Shown in pieces: positions 25,932 to 34,819 of a stretch of 64,000 nucleotides of DNA. This DNA is from Phytoactinopolyspora halophila (lineage in GTDB: Bacteria; Actinomycetota; Actinomycetes; Jiangellales; Jiangellaceae). Under the pieces are notes generated by a model. That model was not told the origin of the DNA, made no database searches, and saw only the letters and a list, made by a program, of their open reading frames with translations. The first letter of the stretch is position 1; every line of letters begins with the position of its first letter. The DNA is taken from positions 1-64,000 of the forward strand of contig NZ_QMIG01000009.1 in the NCBI RefSeq assembly GCF_003287285.1. Direction: 5' to 3'. Position numbers and translations under genes: made by a program.

Positions 25932-26558
25932 TCAGTGCGGCGTGAGCAAACCGCTGGTCTTGGACCGCGCCTTGCTGAACCGGTCGGCGACGTCCGCCCA
26001 GTTCACGATGTTCCAGAAGGCCGCGACGTAGTCGGGCTTGACATTCTTGTACTGCAAGTAGAACGCATGCTCCCACATGTCGAGCATGAGCAACGGAACT
26101 GTGCCGGCGGCGAGATTTCCCTGGTGATCGTAGAGCTGCTCGATCACCAGGCGCTCGCCGAGGCTTTCCCACGCCAGAATCGCCCAGCCAGACCCCTGGA
26201 TACCCAGAGCGGCGGCCGTGAAGTGGCCGCGGAAGCCGTCGAAGGAGCCGAAGAACTCGTCGATGGCCGCACCGAGCTCACCATCTGGCTTGTCGCCACC
26301 CTCGGGTGACATGTTGTTCCAGAAGACCGTGTGATTGACGTGACCGGCGAGGTTGAAGGCGAGGTTCTTCTGCAGCTGGTTGACGATGTCGAACTTGTTC
26401 GACGCCCGGGCCTCTTCCATCTGCTCCAGGGCGGTGTTGGTTCCGTTGACGTAGGTCTGGTGATGCTTGGAGTGATGCAGCTCCATGATCTGACCAGAGA
26501 TGTGGGGCTCGAGAGCTCCGTAGTCGTACGGAAGGTCGGGGAGCGAGTAGGTAGCCAT
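25932..26558 (-). CDS. sod: Superoxide dismutase, Fe/Mn family
   Basis: A 208-residue cytosolic SOD that turns superoxide into O2 and H2O2. The metal ligands are visible: His28 in [13 protein letters not shown], the His of GHVNHTVFW, and Asp and His in [12 protein letters not shown]. The N-terminal helical hairpin and C-terminal alpha/beta domain are complete. The metal cannot be decided from the motifs; the [10 protein letters not shown] segment is compatible with Mn, Fe or cambialistic enzymes. It is a single gene. Confidence 0.95.
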   Translation of the reverse strand: MATYSLPDLPYDYGALEPHISGQIMELHHSKHHQTYVNGTNTALEQMEEARASNKFDIVNQLQKNLAFNLAGHVNHTVFWNNMSPEGGDKPDGELGAAIDEFFGSFDGFRGHFTAAALGIQGSGWAILAWESLGERLVIEQLYDHQGNLAAGTVPLLMLDMWEHAFYLQYKNVKPDYVAAFWNIVNWADVADRFSKARSKTSGLLTPH

Positions 26559-26686
26559 GCGTAATCCTCTCGTCGATGAGCGCTCGTACTATATGCTCAT
26601 TGCCAAATTACGCCTCAGTATTCCCTCTCAATGCACCCGGGCCCGCAGATATGCCGAGGATCACGACGTGGGTCGGCGCCAGCAAG

Positions 26687-27325
26687 TCACGTGTCGGGCT
26701 CGCTCAACTCGATGCGCACGGCGCGGAACGTGTCGGGTGCTTCCCGCAACACCGCGAGCCGCGGATCGGGCACGGGCAGAAACGGTGCTACTACCAGATC
26801 ACGGAGCTCGGAGAGGCGCGCGTCGGCCAGCACGTGATTGACGGCTGCTCGGTCACCACCGCAAACGACGGCGTCGAGCGAACTCACATGCGGCAGGACG
26901 ATCCGTGCCGCGACATCGGCGGCTGCATCGAAGGCCTCCCGAGCCTGCTTGTCACGCCTGCGCGCAAAGCGCTGCTGGGAACGCCCTCCGGCAGCGGTGC
27001 GGCCTTGGACATGTCGCGACCCGACCTTCGACGAGACGAGCTCGCGTCCCTCGAAGATCCCGGCCGCGTAGCCTCCTCGGCGCACGAGGACTACGCCCAC
27101 GCGCCGGTCACGGCGCGCGTGCTCGATCAACCCGCCATATGGTGCGTGTTCGTCGACCGCCAGTGGCGCCAGCGGTACGGTGCAGCGCGCGCACGCTCCG
27201 TCCGCTGCCGACACCGTCACGACGTCGGGCGTGGCTTCGTGCCCGGCCGGTCCGTGCCGGTCGGCGAAACCCGCCAGCCAGCGTTCCAGCCGCTCTGGCG
27301 GTATCGAGAGGCGTTTGGTCGGCAT
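26687..27325 (-). CDS. acVLRF1-type peptidyl-tRNA hydrolase / release-factor homologue
   Basis: A 212-residue protein of the actinobacterial VLRF1 family, related to archaeal-eukaryotic release factor 1. The loop GSRHVQGRTAAGGRSQQRFARRR, given in parts as GSRHVQGRTAAGG and RSQQRFARRR, corresponds to the catalytic GGQ-like loop and contains the Gln pair. These proteins are thought to release nascent chains from stalled 50S subunits in ribosome quality control. ATG 27325 (MPTKRLSIPPERLERW) is chosen over the upstream frame because family members begin here. Assignment rests on that loop and overall length. Confidence 0.8.
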   Translation of the reverse strand: MPTKRLSIPPERLERWLAGFADRHGPAGHEATPDVVTVSAADGACARCTVPLAPLAVDEHAPYGGLIEHARRDRRVGVVLVRRGGYAAGIFEGRELVSSKVGSRHVQGRTAAGGRSQQRFARRRDKQAREAFDAAADVAARIVLPHVSSLDAVVCGGDRAAVNHVLADARLSELRDLVVAPFLPVPDPRLAVLREAPDTFRAVRIELSEPDT

Positions 27326-27423
27326 CCTTCGAGGATGCCAAGGGGACCAGTGCCGACCGTGACCGCCCCGCACGAAGCCCGAAATTACCGGGATCCCGAA
27401 ATGCCGGGACCCGAAATAACGGC

Positions 27424-27645
27424 TTAGAGGCGAGTGACTTTGGGATTCGGAAGCGTGATGGTCCGGGCTCCGCCGCCGAAATCGACATGGATCTTGTTAT
27501 CCGGTCCGACTGCGACGACACGGCCCATCCCGTGACGATCGTGCGTCAAAAGATCGTTTACTTCGAATGGTTCGATGGGCTCCGGCGCTGCGGATTGGAA
27601 GGGACTCGTAGACAGGACTCGTCGATTGGTCGTGCTAGAGGTCAT
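27424..27645 (-). CDS. Small conserved protein with SH3-like barrel (DUF3553/CarD-like)
   Basis: A 73-residue protein. The C-terminal part, VNDLLTHDRHGMGRVVAVGP then NKIHVDFGGGARTITLP, is a small beta barrel of the kind found in CarD/UvrD-tail-like domains that bind RNA polymerase or DNA. The N-terminal 25 residues are disordered. The ATG follows a CACACT box by 6 nt, so the mRNA may be leaderless. Function is unknown; the fold assignment is from pattern only. Confidence 0.6.
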   Translation of the reverse strand: MTSSTTNRRVLSTSPFQSAAPEPIEPFEVNDLLTHDRHGMGRVVAVGPDNKIHVDFGGGARTITLPNPKVTRL

Positions 27646-27684
27646 AAGGCTAGTGTGCTCTACGACACAGCAGTTGTGTAGCCC

Positions 27685-28614
27685 TCATCGGTATGAATCT
27701 TCGTGGCCAGCCTTTTTATCGACCGCCCGCACCGGACCAGGGCGGCTCGCGAGCTGGTGTACGACGAGGATGGCCGCGAAGACGACGGCCGTGATGCTGA
27801 TCACTCCGAATGCCCCGCCGGTGTAAGCGCGGACGAGCTCGTCGCGTGAGGCCAGCGAATCGCCGGCGGCGAGCAGGTCACTGGCGTCGGTCAGGGCGGA
27901 CATGGCCAACAAACCGGTGACCAGAGCGACGACCGCCATCAGGCCACTGGCGAGTGCCGTGGGGACGATCGCGGGATCGGCACGGCGGATCCGCTCGGGG
28001 GTGCCGAGTCCGGTGACGATCATCGTCAGGCCGGCCCAAGCCAGCACGACCATCATGGCCGCGACGACATCGGAGGGACGGTGCCACTGCCCGATCATGG
28101 TGGCCACACCTGTGACAGCGGCGTAGCCCGCTGTCAGGACCGCGACGGCCGGCCGAGTGTAACGCGGCACGACGAGGACCAGCGCCGCGGCGACACTGGC
28201 CGCAACGGTGGTATGCCCGCTGGGCAGAGAATTGGCGATTGCTCCCTGCGTGGGAGCCAGATCGGGTCGTTCGAAAACCACGTACTTCAGCAGCTGTGTC
28301 GTGATATTGGCACCGCCGACCAGGACCGTCACCTGGATGGCAAGCATCCACCGTTGCCGCATCAATGCGATGATCGCGGCGGCGCCGAGCACGATGACGA
28401 TGAACGGGACGGAGACGATGTCCAGTACCGGTTCGGCTCCCCTCCACAGGGTGCTCTGGCCGATCTCCGCTCCGCGGAAAGCGGCGTCGTCGAGGCGCTG
28501 CCCGGTCGGGGTCTGCACGAAATAGCGCCAGGTCAGGTATGTTCCCGCGACTCCGGCGGCGAACATGACGAACCCCAGGAACGAGGCGCCGAAGCGTGGG
28601 GCGGAACTGTGCAC
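27685..28614 (-). CDS. PAP2-family membrane phosphatase
   Basis: A 309-residue protein with about eight membrane segments, extended at the C-terminus beyond the usual six. The phosphatidic acid phosphatase type 2 signature is complete in three parts: KYVVFERPDL, SLPSGHTT (catalytic His) and GQWHRPSD (nucleophile His). It would remove phosphate from lipid phosphates such as undecaprenyl-PP or phosphatidic acid. GTG 28614 is preceded by TACGCT at a 6-nt spacing, so the mRNA is probably leaderless. Confidence 0.87.
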   Translation of the reverse strand: MHSSAPRFGASFLGFVMFAAGVAGTYLTWRYFVQTPTGQRLDDAAFRGAEIGQSTLWRGAEPVLDIVSVPFIVIVLGAAAIIALMRQRWMLAIQVTVLVGGANITTQLLKYVVFERPDLAPTQGAIANSLPSGHTTVAASVAAALVLVVPRYTRPAVAVLTAGYAAVTGVATMIGQWHRPSDVVAAMMVVLAWAGLTMIVTGLGTPERIRRADPAIVPTALASGLMAVVALVTGLLAMSALTDASDLLAAGDSLASRDELVRAYTGGAFGVISITAVVFAAILVVHQLASRPGPVRAVDKKAGHEDSYR

Positions 28615-28620
28615 GGTACG

Positions 28621-28626
28621 AGCGTA
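28621..28626 (-). promoter_or_regulatory. -10 box (TACGCT), leaderless PAP2 gene
   Basis: On the minus strand TACGCT is followed by 6 nt and the GTG start of the PAP2 gene. There is no ribosome site. Confidence 0.5.
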
Positions 28627-28651
28627 AAGAACCCGGTCGCGAAAGTCGTGA

Positions 28652-29161
28652 TTACGGTGCCGTAGCCAGCCGGCGTGCTGCGGTGGCGTACCGCCGGATG
28701 GCCATGCCCTGCACGATTCTCGTCACGGGTCCAGCGAGCCTGGCGTACCACGCGTGCGGACGGCTGACGACGGTAGTGGCGAACCATACGTCATCCGCGT
28801 CGTCGATCTCGACCATCAAGAGTTCCTCACCGCTGAGGGGATGACCGGTGAGCGTGCCGTAGGCGAACCCGACGCGGTCCTGTTCGTTGATCGTCCACAC
28901 CACGCGGGCGTAAAAGCGCATCCGGAGCGGACCGAGGCCGAGGCCGCTGGCGAGTTCCACGTCGGGCGCGGCGTAGTCGTGGCTGGCTTGCACCCACAGG
29001 CCGGCGCGGCGGTGGACGTTCCAGCTCATCAGCCCTTCGGTCGCCGCGTGGAACGCCTCGCGTCCGCGGGCGATGCGAAATCGCGCGCTGCGGTGGTGAT
29101 ATCCGGCCGGCCGGCGCCCTTCTCGGGTGGCGCCGACGTCGGGATAGGTGAAGGATCGCAT
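28652..29161 (-). CDS. DUF1990 family protein
   Basis: A 169-residue soluble protein matching the DUF1990 pattern: MRSFTYPDVGAT, YHHRSARFRIARG, the central VVWTINEQDRVGFAYGTLTG (20 residues) and GHPLSGEE. Members occur in plants and actinobacteria and have no established activity. It starts 6 bp after the stop of cobC on the same strand and could be part of the tail of the cobalamin operon by read-through, although no functional link is known. Confidence 0.82.
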   Translation of the reverse strand: MRSFTYPDVGATREGRRPAGYHHRSARFRIARGREAFHAATEGLMSWNVHRRAGLWVQASHDYAAPDVELASGLGLGPLRMRFYARVVWTINEQDRVGFAYGTLTGHPLSGEELLMVEIDDADDVWFATTVVSRPHAWYARLAGPVTRIVQGMAIRRYATAARRLATAP

Positions 29162-29167
29162 GGCCGT

Positions 29168-30217
29168 CTATTCTGCCTGGTGGCCGTCACGGTGCAGCAC
29201 CGCGCCGAGACGGGCGACGAATCGGTTCATCGTGGGTTCGTCCCGGAGCGCGATGCGCATCCACTCCGGGCCGAGCCCGGGAAAGGTGTCGCCACGGCGA
29301 AGCGCCCAGCCGAGGTCGCGCAAGAGCTGCCGGAGACGGTCACCGTCGTCGAACCTGACGAGGACGAAGGGCGCCCGGGGATGGGGAACCACCTGGCCTC
29401 CGAGACGTCGTAGCTCGCTCGTGAGCCGCTCGCGGACCGGCGCGTCGGCGCGCGCGAGCCGCTCGGCTTCGGCGACGGCCGCGGGCTCGACGCAGGCCTG
29501 GATCGCCTCGACCGCGAGGCTCGATACCGACCATGGTGGCTGCACCTGGCGTAGCGCCCGGATGATCGGTTCCGGTCCTGCGACGTAACCGGCCCGCAGC
29601 CCGGCCAGTCCCCACGTCTTCGTCAAGCTACGCAAGACCACGAGCCCGGGGATGTCCGGCCGCCCCGCGAGGGATTCGGGTTCGGCGGGCACGGCATCCA
29701 TGAACGCCTCGTCAACGACGAGAATCCGGCCGGGGCGGGCCAGGCCCGTGAGGACATCGGCGGGGTGGAGAACGGAGGTGGGATTGGTCGGATTGCCGAC
29801 GACGACGAGGTCGGCGTCGCCCGGTACGTGCTCGGGCCGCAGCCGGAAGCCGTCGTCGGCGGAGAGGATCACCCGTTCCACGCCGTGCCCGGCAGCACCG
29901 AGGGCCGCTTCGGGTTCGGTGAACTGGGGATGCACGACGACCGGCCGACGGACGTCGACGCCGGGACGGAGCGCCCGGGCGAGCAAGGTGAACGCCTCGG
30001 CCCCGCCTGCGGTGGGGAGGACGTCGTCCACGGACCGGCCGTGCCGGCCAGCGATCGCGTCTGCCGCGGGGCGGGCGTCGGGGTAGGTGGCGATCCCGTC
30101 GATCGCGGACGCCAGCCGTTGGCGAAGCCAGCCCGGTGGCATGCCGGTGCGGACGTTGACGGCGAGGTCAACCATCCCGGGCGCGACCTCCGCGTCGCCG
30201 TGATGGCGCAGATCCAC
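29168..30217 (-). CDS. cobC: CobC-type PLP aminotransferase/decarboxylase
   Basis: A 349-residue fold-type I PLP enzyme related to histidinol-phosphate aminotransferase and threonine-phosphate decarboxylase. In cobalamin synthesis it supplies or attaches the aminopropanol arm of the nucleotide loop. The PLP-binding lysine is in RSLTKTWGLAGLRAGY; other family pieces are VVGNPTNPTS and ILVVDEAFMD. GTG 30217 is chosen: GGGGGAGGA ends 7 nt before it, and MDLRHHGDAEVAPG is a typical start. The frame is open to 30316 only because palindromic element 2 contains no stop. It is the last cobalamin gene of the operon headed by riboswitch 1. Confidence 0.85.
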   Translation of the reverse strand: MDLRHHGDAEVAPGMVDLAVNVRTGMPPGWLRQRLASAIDGIATYPDARPAADAIAGRHGRSVDDVLPTAGGAEAFTLLARALRPGVDVRRPVVVHPQFTEPEAALGAAGHGVERVILSADDGFRLRPEHVPGDADLVVVGNPTNPTSVLHPADVLTGLARPGRILVVDEAFMDAVPAEPESLAGRPDIPGLVVLRSLTKTWGLAGLRAGYVAGPEPIIRALRQVQPPWSVSSLAVEAIQACVEPAAVAEAERLARADAPVRERLTSELRRLGGQVVPHPRAPFVLVRFDDGDRLRQLLRDLGWALRRGDTFPGLGPEWMRIALRDEPTMNRFVARLGAVLHRDGHQAE

Positions 30218-30235
30218 ACCCCCGTCCTCCCCCAC

Positions 30236-30292
30236 CCGCTGATCATGAACACTAGTCGCCCTATGTGCCTGACTAGTGTTCATGATCAGCGG
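30236..30292. repeat. Palindromic element 2 (22-bp perfect arms)
   Basis: Arms 30236-30257 and 30271-30292 are exact reverse complements around a 13-base loop. The outer sequence CCGCTGATCATGAACACT matches element 3 closely (TGATCATGAACACT is identical) and shares TGATCATG with element 1. It lies between the cobO stop and the cobC ribosome site, inside the operon, so the hairpin will be in the mRNA and may affect processing or expression of cobC. Confidence 0.9.
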
Positions 30293-30299
30293 ATGATGG

Positions 30300-30914
30300 T
30301 TACCACTCGATGCCACGTTGGCCCTTCTGCCCGGCGTCCATCGGGTGCTTGATCTTGGTGGTCTCCAGGACGAGATCGGCGGCGTCGATGAGCCGGGGAT
30401 GCGCGTTGCGTCCGGTGATGACGACGTGCTGATGGCCCGGCCGCTCGGCGAGTACCTTCACCACGTCGTCAACGTCCACCCATCCCCAGTGGATCGGGTA
30501 GGTGAACTCGTCCAGCACGTACATCGTGTGTCGCCCGGCGTTCAGCCGGGACGCGATCTCCCGCCACCCCTCGGCGGCGGCCGTCGCGTGATCCTCCTCG
30601 GTGCCCTTCTTGCGGGCCCAGGACCAGCCCTCGCCCATCTTGTGCCACTCGACAGGACCACCCTCACCCGTCTCGTCGTGCACGCGGCCGAGCGCACGAA
30701 GCGCCGACTCCTCGCCGACGCGCCACTTCGCGGACTTGACGAACTGGAATACCCCGATGTCCCATCCCTGGTTCCAGGCCCGCAGCGCGAGCCCGAACGC
30801 GGAGGTCGACTTTCCCTTCATCTCGCCGGTGTGGACGATCACCAGCGGGCGGTTGCGGCGCTGGCGAGTGGTGAGGCCGTCGTCAGGAACGGCGCTCGGC
30901 TGGCCTTGAGGCAT
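30300..30914 (-). CDS. cobO: Corrinoid adenosyltransferase CobO
   Basis: A 204-residue CobA/CobO-type ATP:cob(I)alamin adenosyltransferase, which attaches the 5'-deoxyadenosyl group to cobalt during de novo synthesis. The P-loop is HTGEMKGKSTSAFGLALR, and downstream pieces are EWHKMGEGWSW, VLDEFTYPIHWGW, VVITGRNAHP and the terminal KIKHPMDAGQKGQRGIEW. The ATG is separated by a single base from the stop of the ChlID gene, which indicates coupling. Length and motifs are standard. Confidence 0.95.
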   Translation of the reverse strand: MPQGQPSAVPDDGLTTRQRRNRPLVIVHTGEMKGKSTSAFGLALRAWNQGWDIGVFQFVKSAKWRVGEESALRALGRVHDETGEGGPVEWHKMGEGWSWARKKGTEEDHATAAAEGWREIASRLNAGRHTMYVLDEFTYPIHWGWVDVDDVVKVLAERPGHQHVVITGRNAHPRLIDAADLVLETTKIKHPMDAGQKGQRGIEW

Positions 30915-30915
30915 G

Positions 30916-33102
30916 TCAGGCTGCCCTCCTGTGGGTTGAATGTGCGTGAACGGTGGACGTGAGGGTGGATGCCGCGTTGCCCGCGTCGATGCCCTCCAGA
31001 ACCAGATGTTCCGCGCCGACGTGCGTGGCGAGAGAGGAGGCGAGGCCGAGCCGGATCGGTCCGGTCTCGCAGTCGACGACGACGGACGTTCCGCGGACTC
31101 GTTGGAGCTCGCGGGCGAGCTTCGTGCCGGCGACACGCGAGCGCGGCAGCGCGTCCGTCCCGCTGGTCGCCCGGCCGTCGGTGACGATCACGAGCAGGGG
31201 GCGCCTGCGGGGATCGCGTACCGCCTCCAGGGCGACGACGCGGGCGGCCTCGCCGAGACCCTCGGCCAGCGGAGTCCGGCCGCCCGTGGGTAACGATTCG
31301 AGCCGGGCTGCGGCGGCCTCGACGCTGGACGTCGGGGGGAGGGCGAGGCTGGCCTCTTGTCCCCGGAACGTCACCAGGCCGACCTTGTCTCGCCGCTGGT
31401 AGGCGTCGAGGAGGAGCGACAGGATCGCGGTCTTGACGTCGCGCATCCGCTGGCGTGCTCCCATCGACCCGGAGGCGTCGACGCAGAACAGCACGAGATT
31501 GCCCTCGCGGCCTTCGCGTACCGCCAGGCGCAGGTCCTCGCGCCGGAGGTGAACGGCGGGCGATGACCCGGCGGTCCCGGGCGAAGGGAAACGGAGGGCG
31601 TCATCTGCCGATGCGCGACGATACGGCTGATGCGGCGCGGCAGCGATGAGCGTCGCGACCAGATGCGGGCTGGACGAGCCGCCGTCGTCGCCGTTGCCGG
31701 GCCCGCGTGCACCGATCGTCCGGCCGCTGGTGGTGATCGCGCGCGAGCGGCGGCCCGCGGCCCCCGCCCCCTGCCCGGCGACGGTCAGCAGCCGGGCCCG
31801 GAACGGGGTCCCGGCCTCCTGCACGGTGCCGTTGCCGGCTGGCGTCGACGACGAGCTGGCGGTGCGCTGGTTCCCGATCGAGTCGTGTTGCCGATCGGGA
31901 CCGTCGTCCGTGGTGTCGCCACCGGTACCGGGTCCGGGCTGGCTGTCGGGTTCGCTCTCGGGCTGTGCGCCTTCGGGACCGCCCTCGGGCGGTGGATCAC
32001 CGTTTCCGGAGCCGCCCGGGCCCGGGTCGTCGCCACCGGGATCGTCGGGACCGGAACCATCTGGATCGGGATCGTCGGGCCCCGGGTCGGGGCCGGAATC
32101 GCGTAGTACCTCGTCGAGCTGCTCGTCGTCGATACCGGGCGCGTCGAACGGGTTGCGCCGGCGCCGATGGGGAAGGGCCAGCCGGGCGGCGGCGCGAACG
32201 TCCTCGGTCTCGACGACGGTGCGCCCGGCCCAGGCGGCGTGTGCGATGGCCGTCTGGGCCGTCACCAGATCGGCACGCAGCCCGTCGACCTCGAAGGCCG
32301 CGCACACCTCGGTGATCTGCCGCAACGCGGCCTCGGTGAGCATGACGTCACCCAGCCGTTCCCGTGCCGCGGCGATCCGCCGGGAGAGCTCCTGCTCCGC
32401 CTCGGCGTACCGGGCGGCGAACGATGCCGGGTCGGACTCGTAGGCGAGCCGCGCCTGGACGACCTCGGCCCGCAGCTCCGGATCGCGCGATGCGGTGACC
32501 TCGACGGTCAGGCCGAACCGGTCGAGCAGTTGGGGTCGCAGTTCGCCTTCCTCCGGGTTCATGGTTCCCACGAGGACGAATCGGGCGGCGTGGGAGACGG
32601 AGACGTGTTCGCGTTCCACCTTGACCTGGCCCATCGCGGCGGCGTCCAGCAGCACGTCCACGAGGTGATCGTGCAGCAGGTTGACCTCGTCGACGTAGAG
32701 GATTCCGCGATGCGCGCCCGCGAGAAGTCCGGGTTCGTACGCCGTGACGCCCTCGCTGAGCGCGCGTTCCAGCTGGATTGACCCGAGGACCCGGTCTTCC
32801 GAGGCGCCCACCGGGAGCTCCACGAGGCGGGCCGGGCGGTTGAGCACGTCGTCGGCGTCGGAATGCGGGCCGTCCGGGCACTCGGGATCGGGATCCTTCG
32901 GTGCGCAGGAGAACCGGCACCCGGCGACGACGTCGACGGGCGGCAGCAGGTCGGCGAGCGCGCGGACCATCGTCGACTTGGCCGTGCCCTTCTCTCCGCG
33001 CACCAGCACCCCGCCGGTGGCGGGAGAGACGGCAGACAGGATCAGCGCCAATCGCAGATCGTCCATGCCGACGACGGCGGTGAACGGGTATCCGTATCTC
33101 AT
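30916..33102 (-). CDS. ChlI/ChlD-type chelatase subunit fusion (AAA+ and VWA)
   Basis: A 728-residue protein joining an AAA+ ATPase domain (Walker A GEKGTAKST at 36-44, Walker B ILYVDEVNLL) to a C-terminal VWA domain (MIDAS DASGSM at about 540). A very acidic Pro/Gly/Asp-rich linker (about 355-430) lies between them. This is the magnesium-chelatase I+D arrangement; with CobN it should form the ATP-driven cobaltochelatase in place of CobS/CobT. The ATG overlaps the end of the CbiX-like gene (ATGA). The homologous frame continues upstream but has no similarity there. Confidence 0.9.
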   Translation of the reverse strand: MRYGYPFTAVVGMDDLRLALILSAVSPATGGVLVRGEKGTAKSTMVRALADLLPPVDVVAGCRFSCAPKDPDPECPDGPHSDADDVLNRPARLVELPVGASEDRVLGSIQLERALSEGVTAYEPGLLAGAHRGILYVDEVNLLHDHLVDVLLDAAAMGQVKVEREHVSVSHAARFVLVGTMNPEEGELRPQLLDRFGLTVEVTASRDPELRAEVVQARLAYESDPASFAARYAEAEQELSRRIAAARERLGDVMLTEAALRQITEVCAAFEVDGLRADLVTAQTAIAHAAWAGRTVVETEDVRAAARLALPHRRRRNPFDAPGIDDEQLDEVLRDSGPDPGPDDPDPDGSGPDDPGGDDPGPGGSGNGDPPPEGGPEGAQPESEPDSQPGPGTGGDTTDDGPDRQHDSIGNQRTASSSSTPAGNGTVQEAGTPFRARLLTVAGQGAGAAGRRSRAITTSGRTIGARGPGNGDDGGSSSPHLVATLIAAAPHQPYRRASADDALRFPSPGTAGSSPAVHLRREDLRLAVREGREGNLVLFCVDASGSMGARQRMRDVKTAILSLLLDAYQRRDKVGLVTFRGQEASLALPPTSSVEAAAARLESLPTGGRTPLAEGLGEAARVVALEAVRDPRRRPLLVIVTDGRATSGTDALPRSRVAGTKLARELQRVRGTSVVVDCETGPIRLGLASSLATHVGAEHLVLEGIDAGNAASTLTSTVHAHSTHRRAA

Positions 33103-33899
33103 GTGTTCTCCGTAGTGGACGTGTTGCCAGGTGCGCCGGTGGCGCGGCCAGGGGCGGGCGAGGCGATGGTCCGCGGAACGCGCAACTCCTCGACGACGCG
33201 GCCTTCGTGCAGGTGCTCCTCGACGATGCGGGCGGTGTCCTCGGGATCGACGGACGTGTACCAGACGTCGTCGGGCTGGACGACGACGATCGGACCGAGG
33301 TTGCACGGCACGAGGCATCCGGTATTGGTGATCAGGACGTCCTCGTGGCCGACCGGCCCCTCCTGCAGCCGACTTCCGAGTGCCCGAGCGACGGCAGGAG
33401 CGCCGTGCGACGAGCAGCGTGGTCCCCGGCACACCAGGACGTGATAGCGGTGGGCGCCGATCTGTGACCAGTTCGCGCTCCGGTACGCCTCGGGTGATTC
33501 CGACACCGGGCGACTCGGCTCGTTCGTGACCGAGCGCAGTGCGTCTACCAGGGCGTCGCTCCCGCCCACGGCGCGAGCGAGGCCGATCCGTGGCAGGGGG
33601 ACGGGCCCGTCTATCCGTTCCTCGCGGCGCCGTTGCATCCAGTGCGCCGCGGCTTTGGCCACCCACGTCTCCACGTACCGGTCCCGGGGGACCTGGACGG
33701 GGAGGATCAGCACGTCCCTGGAGCCGTCGTCCGCGCACGCGTCGAGGGCGTCGTGGACCGAGCGCTCGCCGTGGTCCAGCATCGCCGCCCGCACCGGCGC
33801 GCCCGCGCGGTCGGCCAACCGTTGGGCAAGGTCACCGAGCGCGCGATCGGCCGTCGGCGCTCCGAGTGCGCGCCCCACGAGAACAATCTGGCGATTCAT
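33099..33899 (-). CDS. CbiX-like domain fused to a [2Fe-2S] thioredoxin-like ferredoxin
   Basis: A 266-residue two-domain protein. The N-terminal part (1-125) follows the CbiX/SirB chelatase pattern (MNRQIVLVGRALGAP ... ILPVQVPRDRYVETW). The C-terminal part (about 150-240) is a thioredoxin-like [2Fe-2S] ferredoxin with HVLVCRGPRCSSHG and TNTGCLVPCNLGP (Cys pairs C-x4-C and C-x3-C). The usual CbiX metal-binding His residues (HGSR and the GGH or GxH on the other side) are replaced by Arg, so it may not be an active chelatase. Overlaps at both ends place it in the same translational chain as the transporter and ChlID. Confidence 0.82.
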   Translation of the reverse strand: MNRQIVLVGRALGAPTADRALGDLAQRLADRAGAPVRAAMLDHGERSVHDALDACADDGSRDVLILPVQVPRDRYVETWVAKAAAHWMQRRREERIDGPVPLPRIGLARAVGGSDALVDALRSVTNEPSRPVSESPEAYRSANWSQIGAHRYHVLVCRGPRCSSHGAPAVARALGSRLQEGPVGHEDVLITNTGCLVPCNLGPIVVVQPDDVWYTSVDPEDTARIVEEHLHEGRVVEELRVPRTIASPAPGRATGAPGNTSTTENT

Positions 33900-34819
33900 G
33901 ACCTCCCCCTCGCGACCGTTTCCGGTGTAGCGCTCGCCCCGGGTATCCAGGGTTCCGCAGTGTCCGGCAACACCTCGTCGGGTGGGTGGAAGGTCAGGAG
34001 TGGCCGGCCGGTGCGGGGATGTACCCCGACGTCCGCGTCGACCTCGTAGACGTCGCGCAGCAGCTGCGGCGTCAGGACCTCGTGTGGCGTGCCGCTGGCT
34101 CGCACGCGTCCGCGATCCAGAACGACGAGATGGTCACAGAACGTGGCGGCGAGGTTGAGGTCGTGCAGTGCAGCGAACGTGGTGAGACCGGAACGGCGTA
34201 CCAACGACATGAGCGACAGGGCGTGGGCGATGTCGAGATGGTTCGTCGGCTCATCCAGGACCAGCAGGGCGGGCTGCTGGGTGAACGCCCGGGCCAGGTG
34301 GACCCGTTGCTTCTCGCCACCCGAGAGCGTGCTCCAGCGGCGTTCGGCGAAGTCCAGCATGTCGACCTGTGCGAGTGCCTGCCGGGCGAGCGCGCGGTCG
34401 TCGCTCGAATCGCCCTGCAATGCCGACCGGTACGGGGTGCGGCCGAGAAGGACGACGTCGAGCACGGTCACGTCGTGATCGGTGCCGGCGTGCTGTTCGA
34501 CGACGGCCAGCCGCTGGGCGAGGTCGCGGCGGCGCAGCCGGGCGAGGTCGACGCCGTCGAGGTGGACGACGCCGCGATCCGGTGCTGCCAGGCGGGCAAC
34601 GGCGCGCAGCAGGGTGGTCTTGCCGGATCCGTTCGGGCCGAGCAATCCGGTGATCTTCGTCGCCGGTGCGGTGAGCTCGATGCCGTCGACGATGACGGTC
34701 CCCTTGACCGACCAGCTGACGTCGTGGACGTCGAGTCCGTGCCGGATGGGCGAGTGCCCGGCCCGAGCTGGGGTATGGCCGGCGTCGCGAGATCCGGCGT
34801 CGTGCGGCGTGCTCGTCAT
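33896..34819 (-). CDS. ABC transporter ATPase, corrinoid/siderophore type
   Basis: A 307-residue FecE/BtuD-type ATPase. Walker A is GLLGPNGSGKTT, signature TLSGGEKQRVHLARA, Walker B LLVLDEPTNHLD, and the switch His is in ALHDLNLAATF. About 70 C-terminal residues beyond the ATPase core are unusual but are seen in some relatives. It energises the permease encoded just upstream, overlapping by 4 bp (ATGA). Riboswitch control and the cobalamin context make a corrinoid or cobalt-related substrate likely; the sequence alone would also fit iron-siderophores. Confidence 0.88.
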   Translation of the reverse strand: MTSTPHDAGSRDAGHTPARAGHSPIRHGLDVHDVSWSVKGTVIVDGIELTAPATKITGLLGPNGSGKTTLLRAVARLAAPDRGVVHLDGVDLARLRRRDLAQRLAVVEQHAGTDHDVTVLDVVLLGRTPYRSALQGDSSDDRALARQALAQVDMLDFAERRWSTLSGGEKQRVHLARAFTQQPALLVLDEPTNHLDIAHALSLMSLVRRSGLTTFAALHDLNLAATFCDHLVVLDRGRVRASGTPHEVLTPQLLRDVYEVDADVGVHPRTGRPLLTFHPPDEVLPDTAEPWIPGASATPETVARGRS

